DNA from: Fibrobacterota bacterium
Lineage (GTDB): Bacteria; Fibrobacterota; Fibrobacteria; UBA11236
Assembly: GCA_028287465.1 (NCBI GenBank)
Contig: JAQBPO010000006.1
Coordinates: 62,001 to 126,000, forward strand
DNA: 64,000 nt
Direction of reading: 5' to 3'
The translations under genes and the position numbers were made by a program. Below, piece after piece: positions 9,044 through 17,943 of the stretch; within the stretch, counting starts at the first letter, position 1; every line of letters begins with the position of its first letter. A model generated the notes under the pieces. It saw only the letters and a list, made by a program, of their open reading frames with translations. It did not search any database and had not been told where the DNA came from.

Positions 9044-10402
9044 CTAGGGATCCTGCAATTTATATTCGTGCAGCTTATTTCGCAGGGTCCGGATGCTGAT
9101 ATTGAGCATTTCCGCCGCTTTGGTGCGATTGTCCCCGCAGGCTTCCAGGGTCTTGATGATGAGTATGCGTTCGGCTTCCGCCACGCTCATGCCCGGGGTC
9201 AGGCCGGCGCCCGATTCCGCGAGGGCGGTCTTGGCGCCGCCGTCCAGGCGCAGGTGCTCGATGGAAATATCCCCGTTCTTGGCGAAGACCACGGCCCGCT
9301 GGATGACGTTCTCCAATTCGCGCACGTTGCCGGGCCAGGGATGGGTCTTGAGCCTGGAAAGGGCCTCCGGCTTCATCCCCGAAACGGTGAAACCGTTCTC
9401 CTTATTGTATTTGGCGATGAAATGCTGGGCCAGGGGCTCGATATCGGACATCCGATCGCGCAGGGGCGGGACCTCCAGGGGGATCACGTTTAGGCGGTAG
9501 TACAGGTCCTCGCGGAAGGTCCCCTTCTTCACCTCGTCCTGCAGGTTCCGGTTGGTGCTGCATACGATGCGAACGTCGATGGCGATCTCGTCGCTGCCGC
9601 CGATCTTGGTGATCTCCCGTTCCTGCAGAACGCGCAGAAGCTTCGATTGGGCGTACAGGGGCATCTCCCCTATTTCGTCGAGGAGCAGGGTGCCCCCGTT
9701 GGCCAGTTCGAACTTGCCGATCCGGGTCTTGATGGCGCCGGTATAGGCCCCTTTTTCGTGGCCGAAGAGTTCGCTTTCGATCAGGCTTTCGGGAATGGCC
9801 GCGCAATTGATCTTCACGAACGGGAAGCTGCTGCGGCGGCTCTTGGCATGGATGGCCTGGGCCAGGAGTTCCTTGCCGGTGCCGGACTCGCCGGAAATCA
9901 TCACGGTGGAGTTGGAACTGGCCACCTCTTCGATCGTCTTCATCAGTCCGTCCACCACGGAGCTCGCTCCGACGAACTTGTAACGCTCGCCCAGGGTCTC
10001 GCGCAGGCGGCGGTTCTCGCTCTTGAGGCTGCCGATCTGCAGGACCTGGGAAACGGTATGCTCGAGCATCTCCACGCGGAAGCCCTTCTCGACATCCTTC
10101 TCGATGAAATCCTGCACGCCGACCTTCATGGCCTTGACCGCGGTCTCGATGGTGCCGTAGGCGGTCATCAGGATGATGAGGGCGGAGGGATCCAGGGCCA
10201 GGAGCTTTTCGGCCATTTCGAGACCGGTCATCCCCGGCATCTTGAAATCCGAGATCACCAGGTCGAATTTCCCCGCCTCGTAGGTCTCCAGGGCTTCGGG
10301 TCCGCTCTTGCAGGCCTTCATCTTATGGCCCATGCGGCCGAGGCTCGTTGTGATGAGATCCCGGATCAGGGATTCGTCGTCTACGACCAGGATATCAGCC
10401 AT
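9044..10402 (-). CDS. Sigma-54 dependent response regulator, NtrC family
   Basis: 452 residues from the ATG at 10402, which overlaps the partner kinase stop by 8 bases. Order: receiver (MADILVVDDES, phospho-Asp in DLVISDFKMPG), AAA+ domain with Walker A GESGTGKE, Walker B LLLDEIGEM and the sigma-54 contact loop as GAYTGA instead of GAFTGA, then a Fis-type helix-turn-helix (TKAAEMLNISIRTLRNKL). It activates RpoN promoters when phosphorylated. The upstream kinase is the evident partner. Targets are unknown; the FlgN-like protein in the same operon hints at surface structures. The open frame continues upstream into the kinase gene, but only the chosen start gives a proper receiver. Confidence 0.92.
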   Translation of the reverse strand: MADILVVDDESLIRDLITTSLGRMGHKMKACKSGPEALETYEAGKFDLVISDFKMPGMTGLEMAEKLLALDPSALIILMTAYGTIETAVKAMKVGVQDFIEKDVEKGFRVEMLEHTVSQVLQIGSLKSENRRLRETLGERYKFVGASSVVDGLMKTIEEVASSNSTVMISGESGTGKELLAQAIHAKSRRSSFPFVKINCAAIPESLIESELFGHEKGAYTGAIKTRIGKFELANGGTLLLDEIGEMPLYAQSKLLRVLQEREITKIGGSDEIAIDVRIVCSTNRNLQDEVKKGTFREDLYYRLNVIPLEVPPLRDRMSDIEPLAQHFIAKYNKENGFTVSGMKPEALSRLKTHPWPGNVRELENVIQRAVVFAKNGDISIEHLRLDGGAKTALAESGAGLTPGMSVAEAERILIIKTLEACGDNRTKAAEMLNISIRTLRNKLHEYKLQDP

Positions 10403-11693
10403 GCAAGCTACCCCGCGTATCGATGCGTATCTCGAATTGCGTGAACCGGCCCGGTTCGCTGGTCGGGACGATGGTCCCGCCGTGCAGGGCGACGATGCGC
10501 TGCACGATGGCCAGGCCGAGCCCGGTGCCCTGTTCCTTGGTCGTGAAGAAGGGATTGAAGATCTTGTCCATGATGTCCTTGGGGATGCCCTTTCCGTCGT
10601 CGATGATCGCCACGCGCAGGAAGTCCTTCTCGTCGAGGTCGGCGCGGATGGTGATGCTGCCCTTCCCCTCGATGGATTGGATCGCATTGAAAATGAGGTT
10701 CAGGTACACCTGCTGGAACTTCTCCGGATCGATGCGGGCTTCCATCTTATTGAACTTGTAATCCCGTATGATCGCGATGTCCTTGTTATCCTTCGCGATC
10801 TCGATCTCGGCGTAATTGAGGATCTCCTCCATCCATTCCACGAAATCCACCCGCTGCAGGTTCAATTCCATGTGGCGGGTATAGACCAGGAGGTTGGAAA
10901 CGATCTTGTTCAGGCTGGACACGCCCTGGACGATTTTCTTGACCAGGGCGCGCCGCGGATCGTCCCCATCCAGGTCGCGCTCAAGCAGGCCGGCGAAGCC
11001 GCCGATGCCCGCAAGGGGGTTGCGTATCTCATGGGCCACCGTGGCCGCCATCTCGCCCAGGGCCGCGAGGGTCTTGGCATGCTGCATCTGGTTCTGCATC
11101 TGCTTGATATTGGTCAGGTCGGTCGAAATCTCCACCGCCCCCAAAACCTTGCCGTCCCGGTTCTTGACCACGCTGGTGGTATAGCCGATGGGCTTGCCGC
11201 CCCCGCCCACCTTCCAGTACTTCTCATGGCCGAGCTGATTGTGGTTATGGCGCAGGGTCTCGATCAGCGGGTAATGCGAATCCGCCTGGGCCCGGAACAC
11301 CTGGGCGTAGGATTGGCCCAGCGCCTCTTCCGGCTTCATGGCGTAGATGCGTTCGGCGGAACGGTTGAACAGGGTGATGCGTTCATCGGTATCGATCATG
11401 ACCACGCTCGAATCCAGGCTCTCGAGAACGGAGCGGAGCTGGTTCTCCACCCGTTCCGTCTCGCGGAATGAGGCTTCCAGCTTCTGGTTCTTCTCCTCCA
11501 GTTCCTGGCTGATCTTGTCGAACTTTACGCCCAGGTCCTTGTAGGCGCCTTCCAGCTTGGCGACGTTGGCGTTGAACCATTCGAAGACCTGCTCGAGTTG
11601 CGCCCGGGTCTCGTCGGGAAGCGGGGATCCCGCCGGCAGGGGTCCGTCCGGGGGCATTTCATTGGGCAGGTTCTGCATCGCGGCGCGGACCAT
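10395..11693 (-). CDS. PAS-domain histidine kinase (NtrB/AtoS type)
   Basis: 432 residues, soluble. An N-terminal coiled coil (about residues 35-80) precedes a PAS domain (VLESLDSSVVMIDTDERITLFNRSAE), the H-box VAHEIRNPLAGIGGFAGLL and an HATPase domain (NLIFNAIQSI, DDGKGIPKDI, GTGLGLAIVQRI). It phosphorylates the NtrC-type regulator encoded immediately downstream with an 8-base overlap. There is no membrane segment, so it senses a cytoplasmic cue or a protein partner. The start is 3 bases after the stop of the FlgN-like gene; the ribosome site is weak, which suggests coupled translation. A second ATG five codons in is an alternative. Confidence 0.9.
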   Translation of the reverse strand: MVRAAMQNLPNEMPPDGPLPAGSPLPDETRAQLEQVFEWFNANVAKLEGAYKDLGVKFDKISQELEEKNQKLEASFRETERVENQLRSVLESLDSSVVMIDTDERITLFNRSAERIYAMKPEEALGQSYAQVFRAQADSHYPLIETLRHNHNQLGHEKYWKVGGGGKPIGYTTSVVKNRDGKVLGAVEISTDLTNIKQMQNQMQHAKTLAALGEMAATVAHEIRNPLAGIGGFAGLLERDLDGDDPRRALVKKIVQGVSSLNKIVSNLLVYTRHMELNLQRVDFVEWMEEILNYAEIEIAKDNKDIAIIRDYKFNKMEARIDPEKFQQVYLNLIFNAIQSIEGKGSITIRADLDEKDFLRVAIIDDGKGIPKDIMDKIFNPFFTTKEQGTGLGLAIVQRIVALHGGTIVPTSEPGRFTQFEIRIDTRGSLHG

Positions 11694-11696
11694 GGA

Positions 11697-12155
11697 TTAC
11701 TGGAGGCCGCGGTAGATATTGATCATCTGGGACAGGTCGGGTTCCTTGGCCGCGTCCTTGGCCTGGGGAGAACCCGCCGGGGCGCCCTGGGCGCCTGGAG
11801 GGCCCGGATTGGCGGGATCATCCGCTCCGAACATCTCCTGATGGCGCGCCTGGATGGTTTGGGCCACCGATTCCAGGGATTCCAGGATTTCCCCCGGACG
11901 ACCGGCGCGAAGGGCGGTCCGTTCCTCGGGTTTCAGGGCCTCCCATTGATCAAGGTAGGGACGCAAGGCGCTTTTTTCCCGTGCGATGGCGGTCAGGATT
12001 TCCTGTTGCCTGGTGAGCATGGCCGAGAGGCCTTCGAGTCCCTGCCCCTTCACGCCATCCAGGGCGGTCTGCTGCAGGCGCTCCAGCTCCCGGAAGGTTT
12101 CCAGGTGCTTGCCCAGCAGGTCGGTGAAGGTTTCCAGGGGGAATTGACCGCTAAT
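11697..12155 (-). CDS. FlgN-like helical protein, probable ATT start
   Basis: The frame encodes about 152 residues, mostly amphipathic helix (LLGKHLETFRELERLQQTAL, then SAMLTRQQEILTAIAREKSA) with a Pro/Ala-rich tail ending MINIYRGLQ. The helical pattern resembles FlgN-type export chaperones, but no signature is decisive. No ATG, GTG or TTG is placed sensibly: upstream starts lie inside the preceding TPR gene and the first internal ATG would remove half the protein. An ATT at 12153-12155 overlaps the TPR stop codon (ATTAG) and has GAGGAGG six bases upstream, which is ideal spacing. ATT starts are known in infC. Neighbours are the TPR gene and the two-component pair, all tightly packed. Confidence 0.55.
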   Translation of the reverse strand: MSGQFPLETFTDLLGKHLETFRELERLQQTALDGVKGQGLEGLSAMLTRQQEILTAIAREKSALRPYLDQWEALKPEERTALRAGRPGEILESLESVAQTIQARHQEMFGADDPANPGPPGAQGAPAGSPQAKDAAKEPDLSQMINIYRGLQ

Positions 12156-14253
12156 CCAGCACCTCCTCGTATTCCTTTTGCCAAATGGTGTCTTCGCGCT
12201 TCCACTTGGCTTGGGAAGACCAATAACTATCCGGATAATTATCAATTACCCTCTTGTACTCATTCAAGGCCGACTCGAAGTTGTTCGTCAACTTGTAGAT
12301 GTTGGCCATCTGGTAATGGACCCAGGCGGCCTCCTTATGGCCCGGGAACTTGGCGGCGAATTGGCGGTATTGGTCCATGGCGGCCTTGTAATCCTTTTTG
12401 CGGAAGGCCATGTCGGCCAGGCGCAGTTGGGATTCGGCGCAGATCGATGCCAGCGACGGATCCTTGCAATCGGCCATGGATTTGCGGAAATGCTCCATGG
12501 CCTTGTCCGTGTTCCCGTATTTGGCGAACAGGAAACCCTGTTGCTGCGCCAAGGACGCTTTGCGTTCCGGATTGCCGGCGCTGGCATAGGCCTTGTCCAG
12601 GTAGGCCGAAAGCTTCTTGCCGTCCTTCTGGCTCTCCGCCGCCTGGGCCAGGCGGTAATCGATTTCCCCCTGGTCGGGACCGTTGGCCGCCCCGGGCTTG
12701 ATCCTGAGCAGGGCCCGCTCCGCCTTCTCGCCGTCCTTCAGGCCAAGTTGGGCTAAGGCCCCGAGGTATTGGGCGGCATCATAGTACTTCACGGAATCAC
12801 GCGAGGATCCGGGGCCGGCATAGTCCGTGATCCGGTCGCGGGCGCTTTCCCACAACCCGAGGCGAAGGTAGACCGAGGCGAGATCCAGGTTGGCGGCATC
12901 GGCATTGTCCGAGCCCCCGTAATTCAGAACCGCCTCCTTGAGGAGGTTCACCGCCTTCTCGAATTTCTCCTTCTTGCAAAGGTCATAGGCTTCGTTCAAT
13001 TTGCGGCCGGAAGGCGAAGCGGCATCGGGTATGATGAAGAACAGGGAGCCGTCCCGGCCCAGTACCATGGCCTTGGCCTCTTCGGCGGGCGGTTTGGGGG
13101 GTTCCGCCGGATGCGCTTCCCGCGAATCCGGTTCCGCCCCGTCCTTCGGCTTTTCGCCTTCCCCTGGATGGCCTCCCTCCTTACCGGATTCATTTCCGGC
13201 CTGTTTGGAGGAATCCTTCACCGCGTCCTTCGCCGTTTCGGGAGCGGCTTCCTTTTTCCCGGCAGGAACCGCCGCCTTGGGTCCGCGCATCTGAGCGAGA
13301 TAGGTTTCCGCCTGCTTGCGTCCCGGTTCGGATTTGGTGGATTGCAGGTATTTCTCGAAGGCGGCGATGGCCTCATCGAAGCGTTCCTGCTTCTGGTAGA
13401 TGCGTCCCATGTAGAAATACGCGTTGAACCCCCGATCGGGGTATTCCGTGCTGCGCTTGAAATTGAAGAGGGCCTTGCCGTACTCGCCCTTCTCGTACCG
13501 CATCACGCCGCCGAGGTAATAGGCCCCGGGATGGCCGGGTGACTTGGAGAGACTGCGGCGAAGGGGAACGGCCATGGCATCCGCTTTGCCTTTGCGGTAG
13601 AGGTCCAGGGCTTCAAGGAACTCCTTCTGGGCATAGATGCCCGTGGCCCCTTTGGAGGAACCGGAGTCCAGCGCGGGAGAGAAATCAGGGTCCGCAGGAG
13701 CGACCGGATTCCCGGCTGCGCCGGATTGTTTCGCGGGAATCGCGGCCTGGCCCTTGACGGCGGGAATGGCGTCGCCCGCATGGGTATCCTTGACGTTACC
13801 TTGCCCGGGCTCGCCGACGTCCTTCGTAGCGGTCGTACCGGCGGCCGTCGGCGGGACCTTGGCTCCCCCTGGCCCGCGGCCCAGCTTCTTCCATTCTTCG
13901 TCGGCCCTGGCCTTGTCCCCGGCCTTTTCGTAGGCCGTTGCCAGCCCTTCGCGGGCTTCCTTCAGATTGGGATCCTTCGACAGGGCCAATTTGAAGTTCT
14001 CCCCGGCCAGCTTGAAATCCCCTTGTTTCATGCGCAGGGCGCCGATGCGGGCATGGATTTCCGGCGAATCCGGATGTTCGCTCAGGTAAAGGCGCAGCTC
14101 CTCGATAGCCTTGTCGTATTCGCCCTTTTCGGCCAGTTGACGGGAGACCTCAAGGCGCAACCCGCCTTCCTTGGGACGCGCATGCCCCTGGGAAATGCAT
14201 AATACCGCGGCGAGCAAGGCAGTGGGGAATCCGGATTGGCGGGTTTTCATCAT
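12151..14253 (-). CDS. Large periplasmic TPR protein
   Basis: 700 residues with a signal peptide (MMKTRQSGF then a hydrophobic core ending ISQGHA). Many TPR units follow: the N-terminal block at residues 35-125 (EYDKAIEELRLYLSEHPDSP), a middle block around 215-320 (YLGGVMRYEKGEYGKALFNF), and a C-terminal block from about 420 to the end (YKAAMDQYRQFAAKFPGHKE, SALNEYKRVIDNYPDSY), with low-complexity Pro/Glu/Lys linkers between. The last repeats look like YbgF/BamD-type periplasmic TPRs. It is a scaffold or outer-membrane assembly factor of unknown partner. It heads the operon with the FlgN-like protein and the two-component pair. Its stop codon overlaps the next start. Confidence 0.75.
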   Translation of the reverse strand: MMKTRQSGFPTALLAAVLCISQGHARPKEGGLRLEVSRQLAEKGEYDKAIEELRLYLSEHPDSPEIHARIGALRMKQGDFKLAGENFKLALSKDPNLKEAREGLATAYEKAGDKARADEEWKKLGRGPGGAKVPPTAAGTTATKDVGEPGQGNVKDTHAGDAIPAVKGQAAIPAKQSGAAGNPVAPADPDFSPALDSGSSKGATGIYAQKEFLEALDLYRKGKADAMAVPLRRSLSKSPGHPGAYYLGGVMRYEKGEYGKALFNFKRSTEYPDRGFNAYFYMGRIYQKQERFDEAIAAFEKYLQSTKSEPGRKQAETYLAQMRGPKAAVPAGKKEAAPETAKDAVKDSSKQAGNESGKEGGHPGEGEKPKDGAEPDSREAHPAEPPKPPAEEAKAMVLGRDGSLFFIIPDAASPSGRKLNEAYDLCKKEKFEKAVNLLKEAVLNYGGSDNADAANLDLASVYLRLGLWESARDRITDYAGPGSSRDSVKYYDAAQYLGALAQLGLKDGEKAERALLRIKPGAANGPDQGEIDYRLAQAAESQKDGKKLSAYLDKAYASAGNPERKASLAQQQGFLFAKYGNTDKAMEHFRKSMADCKDPSLASICAESQLRLADMAFRKKDYKAAMDQYRQFAAKFPGHKEAAWVHYQMANIYKLTNNFESALNEYKRVIDNYPDSYWSSQAKWKREDTIWQKEYEEVLD

Positions 14254-14355
14254 TCGGATAAATCGGAAATTCAGGGTTCCGGCATGCCGAAGCCGGATTC
14301 CGGCGGAATACCGGAACCGGAATCATTATAAACATTCAGAAGGGGGGAAAGCAAA

Positions 14356-14379
14356 GCGGGATCCCCGAAAGGATCCCGC
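14356..14379 (-). terminator. Rho-independent terminator after serA
   Basis: A perfect 9-bp inverted repeat (GCGGGATCC / GGATCCCGC) with a 6-base loop lies 6 bases after the serA stop codon. On the minus strand it is followed by TTTGCTTT, so it would stop serA transcription before the TPR gene. Confidence 0.7.
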
Positions 14380-14385
14380 GAAACC

Positions 14386-15573
14386 CTATTTTTGCGGAAA
14401 GCGCAGGACCCGGACCTTGACGACATTGCCGATGGCCTTGATGGTTTCCACCAAGGCCTCGGACAGATCCTTGTCCAGATCGATGATATTGTACCCGACC
14501 TTGCCGTTGCTGGCGTTGGTGAAGGACACGATATTGAGGCCGGCCTTCCCGATGACCTGGGTGATCTGGGCGATCATGTTCGGGACGTCCTTGTTGATGA
14601 CCACGACGCGGGTGCGGGTGGATTCTTCGGGATATACTTCGATGATCGGGAAATTCACGGAGTTGGCCACGATGCCGTACTCCAGGTAATTCCGCAATTG
14701 CTTCACCGCCATCACGGCGCAGTTCTCTTCCGATTCCGCCGTGCTGGCCCCCAGATGCGGGGTGCAGATCACGTTGGGACGGCCCAAAAGGGCCTTGGAG
14801 GGGAAGTCGTTGATATAGTGGGAGACCTTGCCGGACTCCAGGCCCGCGACCACGGCCGCATCGTCATAGATGCCCTTGCGCGCGTAGTTCATCAGGATCA
14901 CGCCGTTCTTGGCCTTCTTGAGCTGGGCCTCGCCGATGAGATTGCGGGTCTTGTCGGAGAGCGGCACGTGCACGGAAATGACGTCCGCCTGGGCGATGAC
15001 GTCGTCGAGCTTATGCGCGATCTCGACCCGGGGATTGAGCAGGTGCACGTTGGCGACGGTGGGGAACGGATCGTAGCCGATCACGTTCATGCCGTGCTGC
15101 AGGCCCGCGTTGGAAACGAGCACGCCGATCTTGCCCAGGCCGATGACCGCCAGGGTCTTGCCCTGGAGCTCGAAGCCGGAAAAGTTGGCCTTGCCCTTCT
15201 CGACCTTCTCCGAGATGGCCTTGTCGTCGGCTTCCCCGGCCAGGGCCTGGGAGAATTCCAGGCTCTTGTGGATCTTGCGCGCCGCGATGCCGAGCATGAT
15301 GAATACGAGCTCGGCGACCGCATTGGCATTGGCCCCCGGAGTGTTGAAGACGCAGACGCCCTTTTCCGTGGCCTTGTCGATCGAGATGTTGTTCACTCCG
15401 GCGCCCGCGCGGGCGATGGCCAGCATGCTGGGAATCTCGTCGGTGTCGACGATGGCGCTGCGGACCAGCACGGCGTCGGGGGAGGAGGCATCGCCGCTCA
15501 CGGCGTAATTGTCTCCGAAAAGCTTCAGCCCCTGCTGGGAAATGTTATTGAGAGTCTTGATCTTGAAAGGCAT
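14386..15573 (-). CDS. serA: D-3-phosphoglycerate dehydrogenase
   Basis: 395 residues. It oxidises 3-phosphoglycerate with NAD+ in the first step of serine synthesis. The substrate domain contains RAGAGVNNI; the nucleotide domain has the GLGKIGVLVSNAG Rossmann motif. The catalytic triad is in place: Arg in NYARKG, Glu in the segment before GKVSHY (shortened compared with longer SerA forms), and His in TPHLGAST. A C-terminal ACT domain (RTRVVVINKDVPNMIAQIT) suggests feedback control by serine. AAGGA precedes the ATG by about 7 bases. It appears to be a single-gene unit closed by a terminator. Confidence 0.92.
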   Translation of the reverse strand: MPFKIKTLNNISQQGLKLFGDNYAVSGDASSPDAVLVRSAIVDTDEIPSMLAIARAGAGVNNISIDKATEKGVCVFNTPGANANAVAELVFIMLGIAARKIHKSLEFSQALAGEADDKAISEKVEKGKANFSGFELQGKTLAVIGLGKIGVLVSNAGLQHGMNVIGYDPFPTVANVHLLNPRVEIAHKLDDVIAQADVISVHVPLSDKTRNLIGEAQLKKAKNGVILMNYARKGIYDDAAVVAGLESGKVSHYINDFPSKALLGRPNVICTPHLGASTAESEENCAVMAVKQLRNYLEYGIVANSVNFPIIEVYPEESTRTRVVVINKDVPNMIAQITQVIGKAGLNIVSFTNASNGKVGYNIIDLDKDLSEALVETIKAIGNVVKVRVLRFPQK

Positions 15574-15711
15574 CGGTCATCCTTTTCCGGGTTTGGCCCT
15601 AAAGATAAATAATCGGCGGGGGACCGGCGTACGGCCATGTCGGCCGGCGGGGCCGGCGCGCGCATCAGGGAATGGCGGAAAGGGGGTACCCGGAGGGAAA
15701 CCGGGAATGGG

Positions 15712-16377
15712 CTAGTTCGGGTGATCCGGAGGGCAGCAGGAAAGGAAGTCGACCGGCTTTTCGTCCGGCTTATAGAAATAATAATACCCGGCATAACCAG
15801 CGCCGCCCAGGAAGGCCAGGGCCAGGGGGAATTGCCAGTAGATGGCGCGACCCTTACGCTTGAAGGCGTTTTCCGTCTTCTTGTTCCACTTGAAATTCAT
15901 GGTGATAACGCCGTAGTCCTCCTGGATGTCGTATTCCAGGTCGTACGTGGAGAAAAGGCTGACCCGAACCACGTCCCGGATATCCGGACGGAGGCCGGCC
16001 ACATCCTTATTCAAATCCAGCTTGAACAGCTCAACCGTGCTGTTGGTGATGGGATGCTCATGGATGGGCTCCATGATGCTTTCGCCGATATGGGTATCGT
16101 AGAAGTCGAAGACCACGGCCTTTTTGACGGGGTCGTAATAATTGAAGTACGCCGAAGGCTTCTCGGTGAGGAGGAAGACGATGCTCAGTTCCTTGGAGCC
16201 TTCCGTGGGACCGGGCTTTTTCGTGAACTGCACGCCTTCAATGGTGCAGATGACGCCTTCTTCGTCCTTGGTCCGGGTCGGGGCATCGGGGAAATCCACC
16301 AAATCCTCGTACTGGGCCGAGGCGGGGAGGATACAACACATCGAAAAGAGCAGGAAAACGGGAAAACCTATGCGCAC
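15712..16377 (-). CDS. Exported protein of unknown function with C-terminal membrane helix
   Basis: About 221 residues from a GTG at 16377, chosen because GGAAAGG lies six bases upstream and the result starts cleanly with a signal peptide (VRIGFPVFLLFSMCCILPASAQ region). A TTG at 16422 is the longer alternative. The mature part is beta-rich with the pattern VVFDFYDTHIG, loosely like AMIN domains of envelope proteins, but no family can be named with confidence. Near the C-terminus a hydrophobic segment (FPLALAFLGGAGYAGYYYF) may be a membrane anchor, followed by a short tail with two adjacent Cys. It is read away from the ABC importer and toward serA. Confidence 0.65.
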   Translation of the reverse strand: MRIGFPVFLLFSMCCILPASAQYEDLVDFPDAPTRTKDEEGVICTIEGVQFTKKPGPTEGSKELSIVFLLTEKPSAYFNYYDPVKKAVVFDFYDTHIGESIMEPIHEHPITNSTVELFKLDLNKDVAGLRPDIRDVVRVSLFSTYDLEYDIQEDYGVITMNFKWNKKTENAFKRKGRAIYWQFPLALAFLGGAGYAGYYYFYKPDEKPVDFLSCCPPDHPN

Positions 16378-16596
16378 TGTCGACCTTTCCGGAGCAAGCC
16401 CTATCCTCTCAAGATATGCCAATTCCCTCTCATGTCAATCGACAAGTCGCGCCTGAGGGTCAAAAGTTGGTGACTTCGACCCCCCGGCAGCCCCCCGAGG
16501 AAGCATGAAAAGATATAAAACTGGCCTTTGCCTGCTCCATTATTCAATAAATTTTTCCTGAACCAAGGGGTTTCCCTGAATCGGAACCGGTCCCTG

Positions 16597-17943
16597 ATGA
16601 TTTTCCTGGCCTGCCTGGGCCTGGCCTGCGGCCTGGGCGGCCTGCACTTCTTCCGGGATTCCGGCGGCGCCGCCCCGGCCTTGTCCATCCTGACCCCGCA
16701 TGGCGACAATATCCGCCAGGAGGTCGGGGCCGCTTTCAAAGCCTGGTCCGAAACCAGATACGGGGAGTCTCCCGATATCAATTGGATCGACCAGGGCGGG
16801 ACTTCGGAGGACCTCCGTTATGTCCAATCCCGCTTCGCGAAGTCCTCCCAGGGAGCCGTCCCCGGCTCGATCGGAATCGATCTGTTCTTCGGGGGAGGCA
16901 CGCCACCCTTCCGGACCCTGGCCCGGGAGGGCCTTCTGCAAGGCCATACCGTCCCCGCCCGCATCCTGGAGGAGGTCCCGATCACGGTTTCCGGCACCCG
17001 GGTCTATTCGGATTCCGAGGGTTGGTATGGGGTGGCCCTTTCCAGTTTCGGCATCCTCTATAACCGGACCTTGCTGGCGGAAAAGGGTCTCCCCCTCCCC
17101 GTTTCCTGGACGGACCTGGCCGAACCCAAGGCGGACCGATGGGTTGCCAGCGTGGATCCGAGGGGCAGCGGATCCGCCCATGTCATCTACGAGATCATCC
17201 TCCAGAAATACGGATGGGACGCGGGCTGGCGGCTGCTGGCCCGCATCGCAGCCAACTCCGGCCATTTCACCAAGGGCGCATCGGCCGTGCTTCCCCTGGT
17301 TTCCACGGGCGAAGCCGCCTATACCGTGGCCATCGATCAATACGCCTGGTCCCTGATCGAAAAGCTGGGAGCCGGGCGCGTGGGCTTCGCCCTGCCCGCC
17401 GGGGAGACCGTCACCACCCCGGATCCCGTGGCCATGCTCAAGGGCGCGCCGCATGCCGTGACCGCCGCCCGTTTCATGGAGTTCCTGCTTTCGGAACCCT
17501 GCCAGCTGCTCTGGGGCCTCAAGGCCGGGGTGCCGAACGGCCCGGCCCATCTCTCCCTGAATCGCATGAGCGTGCTCCCCAAGGTCGCGGCCAAACTGGA
17601 TTCGACCAACAGTTTCGTGCGCGGGAACCCCTTCCTCGAAGCGGTAGGGATGTCCTGGACCTATTCGGACTCCCTCACGGAATCCAGGTGGGCCCTGGTG
17701 AACGATGCCCTGGGCCTATGGATGGTGGACAGCCATGAAGCCGCGCATCGGGATTGGCAGGCCATCAATGCCAGGACGCCCAAGGCGGCCGACCTGGATG
17801 CGTGGGAGGCGGCCCTCGCGGGCAACCGGTATTTCCGGCCGCCCGCGCCCTGGGAAGAGATGCGCGGGTTGGCGGCGCGATGGAAGGACGAGACATTCCG
17901 GAACGGTACCATGGCCCGGTGGGCGCGGGAGTTGAATGATTGA
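16597..17943 (+). CDS. ABC importer periplasmic binding protein (type 2, FbpA-like)
   Basis: About 448 residues from the ATG at 16597; a TTG at 16528 in the same frame would add 23 residues. The N-terminus is a signal peptide or anchor (MIFLACLGLACGLGGLHFF) without a proper lipobox. The fold matches iron/thiamine/phosphonate-type binding proteins: LSILTPHGDNIRQEVGAAF at the start, GIDLFFGGG, YGVALSSFGILYN and DPRGSGSAHVIYE. The substrate cannot be read; Fe3+ or an organophosphonate are the usual ligands. The C-terminal about 120 residues are an extension beyond the normal family length. Its stop overlaps the ATPase gene start by 8 bases. Confidence 0.85.
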   Translation: MIFLACLGLACGLGGLHFFRDSGGAAPALSILTPHGDNIRQEVGAAFKAWSETRYGESPDINWIDQGGTSEDLRYVQSRFAKSSQGAVPGSIGIDLFFGGGTPPFRTLAREGLLQGHTVPARILEEVPITVSGTRVYSDSEGWYGVALSSFGILYNRTLLAEKGLPLPVSWTDLAEPKADRWVASVDPRGSGSAHVIYEIILQKYGWDAGWRLLARIAANSGHFTKGASAVLPLVSTGEAAYTVAIDQYAWSLIEKLGAGRVGFALPAGETVTTPDPVAMLKGAPHAVTAARFMEFLLSEPCQLLWGLKAGVPNGPAHLSLNRMSVLPKVAAKLDSTNSFVRGNPFLEAVGMSWTYSDSLTESRWALVNDALGLWMVDSHEAAHRDWQAINARTPKAADLDAWEAALAGNRYFRPPAPWEEMRGLAARWKDETFRNGTMARWARELND

